From Phytophthora hibernalis (taxonomy: Eukaryota; Oomycota; Peronosporomycetes; Peronosporales; Peronosporaceae): a DNA stretch of 64,000 nucleotides. The position numbers and the translations under genes are program-made. Every line of letters begins with the position of its first letter. Positions within the stretch are counted from its first letter, which is position 1. Location of the stretch: NCBI GenBank assembly GCA_012656075.1, contig JAAKBF010000390.1, positions 1 to 64,000 on the forward strand, in the 5' to 3' direction. The notes below the pieces were generated by a model, which was not told the origin of the DNA, did no database searches, and worked only from the letters and a program-made list of their open reading frames with translations. Of the stretch, positions 35,516-46,778 are shown piece after piece.

Positions 35516-35723
35516 ACCCACACAAAATAATGAACGGTAGTGTACAATGAGGACGACGGCGATTACGATCGTCTGTTCTTACGAATAGCAGCAAGAATCT
35601 TGTTTACTGTCAGTTCCCCTTGCACACAACCTGTAAAGCTGCTCTCGAATGAATCTCGATCGTTACCGTGCTCCGCACAAATGTACTCTGCAATGATTGT
35701 CATCCGGGAAAAACGCGACAGGT

Positions 35724-36367
35724 TCAGTTTTCGTTCATGTGGAAGCATATGAAAGCCCGCTCTATACTGATGACATGCTGGGTTGGGCTTCCAGTACTGA
35801 TCAACGTAGTCTCACCACGTCTTGGCTTCAGGAAGCTCTGATACCGTGTGCGTGGTATCCAAGTTGTCGCCATTTGTTGTAGATTCATGAGGCTCGGTTG
35901 ATTCTTCAGGATCGGTGGTCGAGTTGAGCATTGGCTGTTTCCCATGTCCTTAACGATTTCACGTAACCCGTCCAGAAGCGCGTTCTTCAGGTCGCTAACA
36001 ATGGAGGCTGGTACCGTTTCTGAGTCTTTTTCGAAGGCAATTGGTAATACATCGCGTTGTTCTTCGTCATCGCCATCCAACTGCACCTCGTCGTCCATGT
36101 CTTGCAACCCTCTTGGGGACGCACTCGTATGAGAGATTGATTCAGGAGCCTGCGAATCTCAGAGCTGATTTCTTCACTATCCAGCACGTCGCCCAAAAGA
36201 TACCGCGTTACTGTCTCTGCCTTTTCGCTTGGGACCCACCCCACCCACCACTTAACCAGCTTTAACCCTCCGTGACCACGAGACTTTTCAGTTCTTGGCA
36301 AAAAATCAATGCTGTTTAATATAGCATGAATAAAAGAGGCATGACCTAAAAATTGTATGATAGGCAC
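35724..36367 (-). pseudogene. Unknown protein fragment, chromo-like start
   Basis: Two overlapping frames join near 36100. Reading downward from 36367 they give RTEKSRGHGGLKLVKWWVGW, EISSEIRRLL, then after the break QDMDDEVQLDGDDEEQRDV and ALLDGLREIVKDMG. The LKLVKWWVGW segment is loosely like a chromodomain core. No reliable family assignment; likely a mobile-element remnant. Confidence 0.3.
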
Positions 36368-36651
36368 TTAAGTACGAAACGTGACTCTACAAAATGGATT
36401 TGCAAAAAAAACATTTTGATATCCAGCAAAGCATCATGCTATATAAAATGCTATTATTTCCATTGTGTTCTCGGCGATGTTGTATATCCAACATGTGCAT
36501 GTAGACTTTCTATCCAGAGAGGTTGCGACACAGGACTATTCATCGTGCTGGATAAGTATAGACACTGAAAGCTGGTAAAAAATGAACAACTTGTATTGAT
36601 ACTGATGCAATCAATTGATGTCTCAATCAGCGCCACCTCGCTCCATTCCCA

Positions 36652-36682
36652 CAACCACCACCACCGCCACCGGCGGCGGCGG
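36652..36682. repeat. Simple CCACCG/CGG-rich repeat
   Basis: A run of CCACCACCACCGCCACCGG followed by CGGCGGCGG. A low-complexity tract outside any recognised gene. Confidence 0.8.
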
Positions 36683-37689
36683 CTCAATGGTCATGTGTAT
36701 TTACATCTACTGAAAGTGACTATAGCAGCGAAACCCTAGCTGGTATACGTAATAGATGAAGTCATCGCGCTCGAGTAGCCTAAGGACTATCGGACACTAA
36801 CGTAGTCACTCGCAAAACCATCACCGCACCACTCTGCTCGACGGTGATGATATCACCGCGAACGACCCCCGTCATACAAGCTCTAAAAACTGCATTAGCC
36901 AGTGGGCAGCATCATCATTTCCGCTGCTGGCGATTCCCCAGCCCCAGCCTGGGCTTGGACGGGTCTCCCTTAAACACGCCGGCGGTGTAGTTCTTACTAC
37001 TCACGCAGATACGCACGATGCGCGCGATTGATCTGCATACTGCCTTCACCGATCCTAATCTTCAGCGCAGGAATTCTTCGGGCTGTCCGGCACCAGCTAT
37101 TTAGAGAAATGACCGGTATGGGGGCAGCCGAAAATTTTGTGAGGTATTTGTGCACCATCTTATCATTTTTATGGACTACTACCACCTACCCCTGTGCAAA
37201 ATGAGCAAAACCGGTCCATGCACTTTTTCAAAACAAAACAGTTTTATCATGAAGTTTGTATGTAAACTGCAGTTTCCGAGCCATTTCCTGCTGTAAATAC
37301 AGCATGTTTCAACTGCATCACGCTATATTATGTAGCCTTGGTTGCGGAGGGTTAAGGGTCATCTTCTTTTATCCGGGGAAACATGAACCGATATTGAGTA
37401 CCTCCTCGACGAAAGCAGTGATATGTAAACCAAAATGATATTACTGACCCCAGTAGCGTCGGCGACAATGTTTAGCACTTGCGTAAAGTTGCTGTCTGAC
37501 ATTGGAGACCCCACATGATCCCAACTTTCTCAAATGTACCGCTAACAGCAGGAGTAGTTTAAGAGCACTTTTGTCGCTTGGACCCACCGCATGGAATCTA
37601 AGTCAAGGACAGGAAAGCGTTGTCACCGTCGCGCCAATTGTGGTGAAGTTGCACGCGCGCGTAGTCAAATTATTTCTCCAAATGTGTTA
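36683..37689. other. About 1 kb without a recognisable gene
   Basis: Only short ORFs on both strands and no family match. Mixed AT-rich sequence between an unknown ORF and a tyrosine-recombinase relic. Confidence 0.5.
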
Positions 37690-38519
37690 ACGCCTCGGCA
37701 GCTTGTTCATCTTTCGGATGGTGCTGAAGTGAGTATGTCCGACTGGCGAGCGGATCGTGGTTTGTCTTTCTCTGACGAATCGTGAAGCAGCCAAAGTGGA
37801 TAACACTACCGCTTTCTCGACACCTCCGTTTGAGGCCAGCTGTATATCCCCTTTCTTCGTGCGTAGAACTTCGTTGATACGAAACATGCCATATACGGAG
37901 ACCGAGCAAATCGCTAAAAATCACACCCTCATCGTCTGATTGAAGATTGACTTGATATCAAGGAAGGTGATGTTTCTTGACAGCATCGCAAGCGATATTG
38001 GGGAGGCACGCTTGGGTGTCCTTTCAAGCTTCTTCTCTTTGCTGAGTCCGGCGAGAATCTGAGTAATGGTAGAAGACCGTGCTGGATTGCCCCGTGGTAC
38101 AAGGGTTTCATCTGCAACACTGTCGATAATCCAGCGATCGTGGAGGTGCCCCCTGTAAACATCTCCAGTTTTGTGTAGTGACAACTTAGTTTTTATGCGA
38201 GTTCGTTGATGTAAGCTGCGATGATCCCTGGTAGCTGGACGAAGCGATGTATACTAGGATTGGGGTATCCTTCCGAAAGCAGAACTCTGCAAACCGTCGC
38301 AAACTGCCGCTGTAGTGCGTCCGCGTCCGAGCCTCCAATTGCTGATCTGAGTGGGCGTGTACTGTTCTCTTCTGCGACTTGGCGCAACATGCATTGCAGC
38401 TCGTCAAAATCAATGCACATTACATGTAGAGCGCGATAGTGAATTATCTCGACTAGCCCCTCGTCGCCGCCTTCCGAAATGTACACGAGCTGAGGTCCGG
38501 CGTGTGCATCAATAGGCAC
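37690..38519 (-). pseudogene. Tyrosine recombinase relic, N-terminal and central part
   Basis: Reading downward from 38519: a core-binding-like segment (HYSGSLRRFAEFCF, about 38300), ARSSTITQILAGLSKEKKLERTP (about 38080), then ISLAMLSRNITFL and VYGMFRINEVLRTKKGDIQL (about 37880-37820). The last piece matches the start of the tyrosine-recombinase catalytic fold, where R of M-x-R-I-x-E is catalytic (here FRINEV). The rest of the catalytic domain is not found, and there are at least two frame breaks. An inactive Crypton/DIRS-like remnant. Confidence 0.45.
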
Positions 38520-39028
38520 AATGCCTTTACGACGCCGTCATAAAGGATCATACGAGACCTTGTAGGCTGTAGCTGCTTTCCGAAATGGCATACCGGTGCT
38601 GACGGAGATTTTTGGCTTGTTCGGCTCCTTTTTCTTCGTCATTGAAGTGTACTACAGGGCGCAATGCGAGCGGCTTCGGGTGGACTGTAGATGTCGTCGG
38701 GCTGCGCAACAGTTGCGACACTGAGGGATCTCCGAAAAAGGGTTCTTAGGGATGTCGTTGTGTTGGTGAATGAGGTCGGAGAAGTGCCCGCAATGGTTTG
38801 TTGGAAAGTGGCGTTTCCAGCCTTTCAAGATTCAGCACGTACGGCAGCGTTTAATTATGATGTTCGGAGCTAGCCAGTGATTGCGCAGGGCCCTTTTTCC
38901 TTAATGACTTAAATTTTCATATGGAGCCCTTTACCTGAAATATGCCTTTCCCCGAAACATGTCCGGCACGGGTACATTTTGCTGCCAGAGCACCCTGATC
39001 TCGATGAAAAGCTGCTGAAACACCTTCG
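38520..39028. other. No recognisable gene
   Basis: Short ORFs only. The segment precedes the small transposase-like C-terminus and may be its decayed upstream part. Confidence 0.4.
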
Positions 39029-39121
39029 GAATATGAAGTTACGACAGCCCCGGAAATTAGGCTCGCCCAAGAAGAGAAAACTACTCAGACATCCATTACG
39101 CGCTACTTTCAGCCTCGCTAG
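39029..39121 (+). pseudogene. C-terminal peptide with PCNA-interaction (PIP) box, pogo-like transposase scrap
   Basis: The frame reads EYEVTT ... QEEKTTQTSITRYFQPR then stop. QTSITRYF fits the PIP-box consensus Q-x-x-[ILM]-x-x-[FY]-[FY] at the extreme C-terminus. Pogo-family transposases are known to bind PCNA through such a motif. Only about 30 codons remain, so the assignment is tentative. Confidence 0.4.
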
Positions 39122-39460
39122 GTAGTATCAAATCCGGCCAAATTGACTATCAGATATTAGGTTCGATAGGAATCAGATTTACCCCATACATGTTACTAAC
39201 TACCAAGTCGGTGGATGATTTTGTATCAGATATAGCAGTGTATCAGGTGAGTCAGATATCATTTAGGACAAGGTTAATCTTTAAATGCATTTGATGCAGC
39301 CCTCGAAAACCTGCTTCTAACAACGCTAAAAGCGAGCCAAGTCGTACATAATTCGTGTCACCGACATCAAGTTCATAACCAAGCAGGGAGTCACGACAAA
39401 ACGCCTCAACGCAGCAGCAGCCGCCTCCGTGCATTTCCGTGGTAGTAACACGGATCAATC
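39122..39460. other. Left flank of the retrotransposon nest, no gene
   Basis: No recognisable coding sequence. It ends GGATCAATC at the left LTR of the outer gypsy element. The sequence right of the element (60370, TGAACA) does not match, so no target-site duplication was found. Confidence 0.45.
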
Positions 39461-39777
39461 TGTCTCTGGAACTGTAAGCATGTGGAGTAAAGCGAAGGAG
39501 GAAACAACAGGACCGACAGGATCTACGTGCCGCTCGCCACAAACATACGTGATGAAGGACAAGATCGACACTCATGTGAGAGCGAGTGTCGCGTGTATAT
39601 CGAGAACAGCAAATGGGTGAGTGCAAGCAGAAGGTTCAGTTGAGGTTGCGGTTGGAGAAACACTAGCGGGGGACTAGGATAGAAGGACGAAGCGTAGACC
39701 ACCAACTAATCTTGCACAAATCCAGTCAGTTGACAAAATACCAACAAACAAACAAGTGACCTTAAACACACGTGACA
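39461..39777 (+). repeat. gypsy-1 5' LTR
   Basis: Matches 60053-60369, including GATGAAGGACAAGATCGACA, GAACAGCAAATGGGTGAGTG and ACACACGTGACA. Indels (for example a 12-bp CTCATGTGAGAG insertion near 39572 and a missing GAAGAAAGAAG near 39650) show long divergence. Confidence 0.78.
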
Positions 39778-39861
39778 TTTATATCGAGCTAACACTGAGC
39801 GTGGCTACAAAGAAAAGCAAACCTGAAGAAGAATCCGACATCGTTCAAGCGTCAACTCACG

Positions 39862-40640
39862 ATGAAGGACATTACGTTCACGAAGAACACTCGCAACGGA
39901 ACTGAACTTTCAGAGACGGAGATGCCAAGGAATGGCTACAGTGGATACTCCGTATTCAGGAGTTCCTCAACTTTATGGGCTATGGATATGAGCCTGAAGA
40001 CCAGGCAGCGATGGCAGAAGATCTGCAACTGCTCCTGTTTGACGAGGACCTCCGAATGCTGAACAACATCGTTCGGGACGAGGCAACGTTTCGCACGGAC
40101 ATCACGCATGTCGCATTAAATATTTTACTTATCGGCACTGCCCGCCCGGAACCCGAGGCATGCTTATGGACGAGTTACAGCTACTTAAGAAGAAAAATGG
40201 GATGAGTGTGCATGACTATAGTCGAGAGTTCCGAACGATGTTGCCCATGGTTCAATTCCTTAAGCACGGTGAGAATGAGCCCGCTCCAGAGGTTGACGTC
40301 GTTTGCAAGTACAAAGCCGACATGCCAACAGACTGGATCATCGAGCTCAACCGAACTTCACGCACCTGGGACCTTCCGGCAATTTAATCTCTGCTAGAGT
40401 TGATTGACAGGAACTAGCGAGATAGTGAGGTGCTACGACAGTGACGTGGAAAGCCGCGTGAACACCAACAGCAGGAAAGCTCCCGACGCAAACCATGGCC
40501 AGCACGGCAACCGCGGCCTGGAATGCGGACGGACAAAGAAGTGGTGCAAGTTCTGCAAAAAGGACAACAACAACAATCAGTGCTCCTGTGACCCATCGTC
40601 TCCCGCGTTCAGGCCCCGTCGCGAAGGTAGGCCGTTGCCT
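39862..40640 (+). pseudogene. gypsy-1 gag, decayed
   Basis: Frame-broken capsid-like sequence: MGYGYEPEDQAAMAEDLQLL (39975), then LKKKNGMSVHDYSREFRTML, AEVD-like segment and YKADMPTDWIIELNR (40160-40380), as in retrotransposon gag domains. A basic nucleocapsid part follows with KKWCKFCKKDNNNNQ (40545-40590), a damaged zinc knuckle. It runs directly into integrase sequence. Confidence 0.6.
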
Positions 40641-40946
40641 GGCCATGGTTTGAGATTGCAGTGGACTCTATTGGACCGTTTGGAAAGCTGAAATTTGCGC
40701 CCTGCGCATCATTGACACTACGACCAGACTCATCGAACTACTACCTGCCTTGAACGGATTAAGCGCAGAGGCAGAATTTCTCGTGGACTGCTACTGGTTC
40801 AGTCGCTACTCAAGACCCATGCGTTGTATTTATGATGGGGGATGCGAGTTTCAGAAAGAGTTCTTGGAGCTTTTGGACAGCTACGATGTGGAGCGAGTAC
40901 CAACTACGGTACGCAAGCCCCAGCTAATGCAGTGATTGAACGCGTG
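40641..40946 (+). pseudogene. gypsy-1 integrase, first part
   Basis: The catalytic core begins FEIAVDSIGPFGKLKF (40652) with the first catalytic Asp, continues IIDTTTRLIELLPAL, then DGGCEFQKEFLELL (40840) with the second Asp, and VRKPQ (one base missing near 40922) NAVIERV with the catalytic Glu. It is cut at 40946 by the inner gypsy insertion. Confidence 0.75.
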
Positions 40947-41692
40947 TGTGGTGATGTGCGTTTTCAAGAATGAGACGCCCAGACGAGATTAGAGGTCACC
41001 GTTCCGGGAATATGACTGAGTGATGGATCTGGATCTGATGACATGGTAAAACGGATGGCGTGTTCTAAGCGGCACGAGGAGGGTGACACACTTGACGTAC
41101 TTCAACGTGGATATGACGCGCCAGCGGAGAAGCCAGACGCGTGTCCGGACCAAGGGGCGAGAACTAAGATACGGACAGATCTATTCGGGACCCGGATCCA
41201 AGATCGACAGATCCGGATCTCAGATCTCAGATCATGTCTATAGCGCGATCAGGTGATTACGCCAGATGTATCCGGGGATCGGCCGCGAGCAAAGATTACA
41301 GAGATGGGGAGGTTATATAAGAGGTATAGAGCCGGTCATCCGCGGTAGTGGTGGATACATAGGGTACGGTAGGAGACGAGATAGGACTTAACCGTAAATC
41401 AGAACTGAATTTGCCATCAAGTGCACAAGTGCTTCGCCTCAATCTTCCAACGGGAACTACATTGGCCCTACAAGGTGTCGGCAAGTCTACAAGTAGCTGA
41501 ACTAGTTGTTTGTGTAAGTCTGGATAATACATTAGAGAGGTTTCATCCGGAATTTCATCACCTTCACCATCAAAAAGCTGTTAAAAACACTAAATTACCC
41601 TAATCGTCGCCCATAAATTCTGATGGAAGTCGTGGCTGTAGTGAATTGCAGTCATCACCCTCAGCCAGTCAGCCACTGTCTTCATTCAGGCA

Positions 41693-42273
41693 ATGGCAGA
41701 ACCAACCAAACGAAAGAACTTTTCGGAGGCTGAAGATGTCATGATTCTCAAGCAGACAATTGCGGACGAGCCTTACTTACAGGAGCACGGCAAGGTCATG
41801 GAGCAGTGGGAGAAGCTAGCTGAGGCGCTGGTGGCTTGCCCGGACTTCTCCCGTAAGAACCTGTCTGGTAAAATAGCTCAGAACCGCATCAACGCACTCA
41901 TTGGTAAGTAAATCCATTCGCTACCACGTATATTAGTACCCAATGCTAACGAATGCGAGTGTGTATGCATTTAGCTGCCGCCAACAAAAAGAACAGTGCG
42001 GCTAAGCGCCTCTCGGGTGTAACGGAGTCTCACAGCGAGAAGGACGAGCTCGTGGATGAGCTAATCTTGAGAATGGAAGAGATGAAAGCGAAAAAGGCCG
42101 CCAAGAAGAAGGCAAGGGATGAGAAAAACGCTGCAAGTAAGAGTTCTGGCGAAGCTATACGCCGCATCGCTGTGAAACGGCTGAAACGGCCGCGAGAGGC
42201 AGAAGACGGGCAAACTGAAAACCCTTCCCGAACCAACAAGTTCGCAAAGCTGGCCGAGATTCTACAATCCTAG
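41693..42273 (+). CDS. Harbinger Myb/SANT-like DNA-binding protein (one intron)
   Basis: Exon 1 (41693-41903) encodes MAEPTKRKNFSEAED ... ILKQTIAD ... WEKLAEALVACPDF, a trihelix/SANT-like fold with spaced tryptophans. A 71-nt intron (41904-41974) has GTAAGT, branch site TGCTAAC at 41944-41950 and TTTAG, phase 1. Exon 2 gives AAANKKNSAAKRL and a Lys/Arg-rich coil (MEEMKAKKAAKKKARDEKN), stop at 42271-42273 (LAEILQS); coding-like sequence continues to about 42360. In Harbinger elements this protein helps bring the nuclease to the nucleus and DNA ends. Confidence 0.75.
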
Positions 42274-42419
42274 AAGGAGCAGGAACTCACCATGCGTCGA
42301 GAGCAATGGGAGCAAGAGCGCAAAGATCGTCGTGATCTTGAGCAGCGCTTATTCTTTTGCTAGAACACTTAGCGAATAAGAAGTAAATAGAACTGTGGTT
42401 GGTTCTTGCATCTATTGAG

Positions 42420-43627
42420 TTAATAGGACATGTCTAAATAGTCCTGAAGTGAAGGAGGTGCAACGTCGAAGAAGCGACTGATCTGGTTGCCGCCATAGTA
42501 ACCGCAGTGGCAGTTTGTCAAGAGCATCGCTAGCCGTACAAGCTTTCCCACAGGACTTAGGCGAACTTTCAGATCGTTCTTGTAATCGATAAAAGCCCAA
42601 GTCGTTTCATGATACCAAAGTTCCACTCGATAGCAGTTCGCACTGCACTCATCTGCTTGTTGAAAATCGTTGCGTGCGTTGACAGTACCACGTCCTTGAA
42701 TCGCGTAACAACGAAGTCGCTTACAGAATATGCAGGGTCGCCAAAGATGGCTTTGCCATCGAAAATGTCTGCATTCTCGCGAAAAAATGTAGAAGGCGGC
42801 TAGCTGCAAATACAGTAGTGTCGTGTCTGCGCCCTTCAAACGGCCCAAAAACTGCATGGACAATCCGTCGGGTGTGGTCAAACCTAGCAGTATGAACAAT
42901 GAGTCGAACAACTATACGAAACACTCATATAATTAGCCGACATTATTTTACCTTGAAATAAAAGACAGTGTAGTCGCTTATGACCGCTGTAGACTTGACG
43001 CTGCAGATTCTCAGATTGAGGCCCTTTGCGGGGCGAAGGGCGCCATATTCCGATCTTTGTCCCGTCGGGAAAATCGAACACGCCGGACACGGAGGTTCTG
43101 CGCTCGACTGCTGCGCAGTATACACCCATTTGTCTTCTCACAAGATCTAGGTGGAAATACATGCGATCGCTGTACCTTGAGTCTACATAGTCAACTAGAA
43201 CACAGGTAATTAGCAACGATAGAGACCATACTATAGCAATCGAACACGTACCCATCCAAAGGAATATGCGACTTAATTCCGGTCGTGATCGGCCGAAGGT
43301 GCCAGCCATGTCGTGCAGGCGGCGAGTAAAGCTGAGACGGTACAGAAGGAGAGCTGTGGCTTCTTCAGCATGGCAGCGGTCGTTGCTCTCCGTCACAACG
43401 AGTGCAAACAGTCGCACAAGAAGGCGCACGCCGCACACGTCGAACCGGAAGTCGAGCTCTGCGTTGGCATCGCAGTATGCGCCGAGGTTAAGCCGCACAG
43501 CAGGAATCAATGGTCGTTCTGGGGTCTCAAAGCAGCCGGCCTGTAGCAAAGCAATCCATAGTGCTTCCTTCCCGAACGAGCTTAGCAGTGCTAGCAACTC
43601 CAGTGCTTCGTCTTGGGTGAACTGCAT
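42420..43627 (-). CDS. Harbinger DDE nuclease (HARBI1-like), one intron, frame-broken
   Basis: Starts MQFTQDEALELLALLSSFG (43627). A helix-turn-helix-like part follows (FGRSRPELSRIFLWM, 43290). First Asp: FPDGTKIGIWRPSPRKGP with QRQVYSGHKRLH (43080-42970). A 68-nt intron (42951-42884; GTAAAA...CTGCTAG, phase 1) restores LLFQ to GLTTPDGLSM. FGPFEGRRHD follows across a T-run frame break (42855). Second Asp: FGDPAYS (42745). Catalytic Glu: VRTAIEWNFGIMK (42640). Ends near 42420. D-D-E are all present. Two or three single-base breaks, at least one in a homopolymer, prevent one continuous ORF. Confidence 0.8.
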
Positions 43628-44293
43628 CGTCGAACTCAGTGTGTGCTGCTTTCTGTCTTACACTCACATAAATGAATCTGATAAGTTCTAATACGGATGG
43701 CTGCAGCGCCGTGAAGATTAGCACAGCGAAACCTCTGCGCGGCAAAATCATCACCCTCACACCTGGTCACTAGTCTGGTGGAAAAGTAAGGTAAGGATTT
43801 GCACGAAACCTCTCTATTGGCCAGATTTGCCTTACACTAGTGATCTACCTTCAAGTGTTGATATCGGATCCGACGGTGTTATTACTTGGCCCGAGGATTC
43901 TCAGTCTCTCGACCCCAGAATCCCCGCTATAGGAAGCGGCAAGTATCGCAATGGAAGGGACTAACCACACCCCAAAAGGCAACCAACCGGCCCCGGATCA
44001 AGTCCTGGCCGCCAGATCCAAGCTCGACTTTATCGCTTGGGATCTGGATCCTAACCGGCAGCAGAGCGAAGACTTCTGCTCCATCCCCGCGTCCCGCCAG
44101 GACGTTCAAAAGTCGCATCGCTACATCTCTTCGGAGCGCTAAGAGAGCAGATCCAGCCCACCAACGGGTACACAAGGTGAGAAGTTCAGCAAATCGCGGA
44201 TTGGGGTACCCCCTCCGTTGGTTGGTGTTCGAGCGCTGTTGGGAAGTTGGATCCTGTCTTAACCAGATTTTGACGGGTTCCGCTACACCACAA

Positions 44294-44311
44294 TGGTGCG
44301 CGTGCCCGGAT
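44294..44311 (+). other. gypsy-2 primer-binding site
   Basis: TGGTGCGCGTGCCCGGAT begins one base after the LTR end. A site starting TGG complements the CCA end of a tRNA, as expected for a gypsy element. I cannot name the tRNA. Confidence 0.6.
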
Positions 44312-44329
44312 CTCTTGGCGACTCCGGAT

Positions 44330-46716
44330 TTCACCGTGAGTTCGCAGAAAAATGTGCAAGTGAAGAAAGAACCAGTGGAACAAGCGTCATCGGAGATCGG
44401 ATCGACGACGACGCCGCTGAATGAAACAAGATCCGCAGATCGACAGAGTCCTGGGAGGAGCTCTGTCGACAGACAAGATGAGGTAGATCCAGACCCGGAT
44501 CTAGAAGAGAAACCTCTATCTCCTCCCCAGGTCCCTTCGGGGACCCCGCAGATCTCGATGCGAATCGAGATCTGCAGAGTGATGAGGTAAAGATTAAGCC
44601 TGAACCATATCCATTCGCAAACCCACCAGCGCCAAGATCCACCACGAAAAAGAAGAAGAACAAAGCTGCGCGGAAGAAATTGAAGGCCCCAGAGTCAGAG
44701 ACCGAAGATCATGGTGAATCGGTGCTACTCTGGAAAGAAGGATCACTGGAGTATATGTATCATCGGAAGAACTTGGACGAGTTCCTACTTCGAGATCAAT
44801 GATGAAGATCCTGAATCTGAAGCAGGTTCGAACTCTTAAAGGACCGGTGTCGGTTCCCCGAGTCTTCGCCAACAAGTTGGACGCAGTGAAAGAGCAATTC
44901 CGACTGCTGGACGAGGCGGGATTGGTGGCAGGAGTGTTCGAGGCGAACGATCTATTCGATATAGACCTGGACACTATCCACTTCGCGACACGAAGCCTGT
45001 TTGAGTGGTTAAGACTCTTGGTGGGAGAAAATTCTCAGATCCAAGATTCAGAACCGTTTCCCCAAGTCAGTGCTGCGGAATGCCAGGCTGGATTCTCACA
45101 TTACGCATCAGCAACCTCGGAACCAGATTCGAACAGCTCCGAGAGATCACGACGTATGTCGTTAGGTCCGTCGGGAGCAGCGATGCTCAGATCTCACGTG
45201 AGGACATTGGGTCAGAAATCGGCAGGTCAACCAGAGGGGCCCGAGATGTCGACGACACCCTCTCAGAGTTCGATAACACCCCATGGGTAACGATGCCAAC
45301 ATCCCCGATATCGATGCTGGATTAGCTCAAGAAGCCGACGATGCCCCCAGCTCCTATCCCGGCTACGGTCACAACTAACGCATTGACAGGTAATCTGGAA
45401 ACGTACTTTCAAGCCACGATGAGCCGTTTTCTTAAGGAGCAGCAAGCGGTCACATCCAGACCCAAAACCCCTGAGTCCAAGTACACCGGTGCGCAAGACG
45501 TCGACATGGAGTTGGTTGGATCACCAGATCACCACCCTTTGCAGTGGGAGTATGATCCTGACGATCTCGAAACCCCTATCTCAGGCCGAGCCGTCGTGGC
45601 CACTACGTCAACTGGCGCCACCGGGTCGTCCATGATCCAAAGAGTCCGGATCTCGGCGATTTCAGCCTTGAAAGAATTCGCCGGTAAAGATCAAGACGAA
45701 GACCGCGCTCGATCCTGGATCAGCAAAGTCAAGTCGGCGTTCCTCCGAGACCAAGCGTCTGATGGAGAAAAGTGTTTGACCTTCGCTGACCTATTGAACG
45801 GACCGGCTAAGAACTGGTACCACCAGCTGGGCCGAACGACACGAAACAAGTGGAGCGATCTACTACGCAGTTTCCAGGTACAATATTGCGGATTGGGAGT
45901 ATCGGTCGCGTGGCAAAATTATCATGCCCGCAAGCGGTCCGACGAGTCGCCGTTAGAGTATCTCCACCGTAAGAACGTCGCCGCTCTGCGCACGCGACTC
46001 AAGATCAAGGACGGAGAGCCGAAAGATCGCCGTGAGCATGTAGATCTTTTCATCGAAACTTTAGGGATCAGGATCTGGCGGATCAACTGAAGTTGCTACG
46101 GCTGACGGACGCTGACATTTTGGAAGAAGTGCTTCGCGCGAGGGAAAGGGCGAAAAACAGGCAGAAGCGGTCGGCATTCGGGTCAAAATTCCGACAGAAG
46201 GCGCCAACCTCTACGACGACGGCCCCACCCAAGCGAGCGGTACGCACGATCCAGATCCACGAGCCCCGATTCTGGATTCGACTCCGGATCTGACGGGTCA
46301 GAAGCCGAAGGAGATCTACGCAGGGTCTATCTGGCATCCGTCGAAGAGAAGCCGCGGGAGATTCCGGCCGATATGCAAGGGCAGGAACAATCTTGTCCGT
46401 CTCGGACTTCCCCGAACAACCGTCATCTGATCTCAGATCTCAAGGCAGATTTGATGGGCAAGATCGCAACCGTTGCTCACATTGCAGATCTCGCAAACAC
46501 ACTGACCTTGGATGTTGGAAGCGTCTCATTTGCCAGAAGTGTGGTAGACGAGGACATCCTGCGGACCACTGTCTGTTCGTATACCGCGGATGTGGCGAGC
46601 TTCACGACATGGGTAAGTGCCCGATGGAGGAGTTCTACAATCCGATCCGCCAATGGTACAACCCGACCAAACACTCCGGGATGTTGCCAGAAATGGCTGA
46701 GAAAATGTTAAACTAG
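44330..46716 (+). pseudogene. gypsy-2 gag, frame-broken
   Basis: An acidic, Pro/Ser-rich N-terminal half (44330-45330) contains a basic patch (STTKKKKNKAARKKLK, about 44640). The capsid domain at 45650-46090 has the typical LLNGPAKNWYHQLGRTTRNK and SFQVQYCG. Two zinc knuckles at 46465-46630 are CSHC-x4-H-x4-C and CQKCGRRGHPADHC. There are frame shifts near 44580, 44800, 45300, 46070 and 46300. It forms the particle and binds RNA in an active relative. Confidence 0.75.
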
Positions 46717-46778
46717 GACGCTCGTCGGTTTGGAAACCGATACGAGCCGAGCGTTCTAGGTACTGCATTTATGCATTT

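Larger units (their letters stand above)
41534..43815. mobile_element. PIF/Harbinger DNA transposon, 2,282 bp, inside gypsy-2 5' LTR
   Basis: Terminal inverted repeats AGAGAGGTTTC (41534) and GAAACCTCTCT (to 43815), with a 3-bp duplication ATT on each side (41531-41533, 43816-43818). The uninterrupted 3' LTR reads ATACATTGGCC at the same place, confirming the empty site. It carries the two genes typical of the superfamily in divergent strands: a Myb/SANT-like protein (+) and a DDE nuclease (-), converging near 42.3-42.4 kb. Confidence 0.92.
40947..44292 (+). repeat. gypsy-2 5' LTR, interrupted by Harbinger insertion
   Basis: Two pieces, 40947-41533 and 43819-44292, match 53780-54835 end to end, about 1,060 bp in total. 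A TATATAAG sequence at 41314 and 54147 (GGTTATATAAGAGG) is a good TATA-box candidate for the LTR promoter. Confidence 0.88.

Noticed and set aside
39461..39777. Target-site duplication for gypsy-1
   Set aside because: Left flank CAATC and right flank TGAAC do not match; either one end is rearranged or my LTR start is a few bases off.
40947..41533. A separate coding gene in the left part of the gypsy-2 LTR
   Set aside because: The sequence recurs at 53780-54365 and is part of the LTR; the small ORFs in it are not conserved between the two copies.
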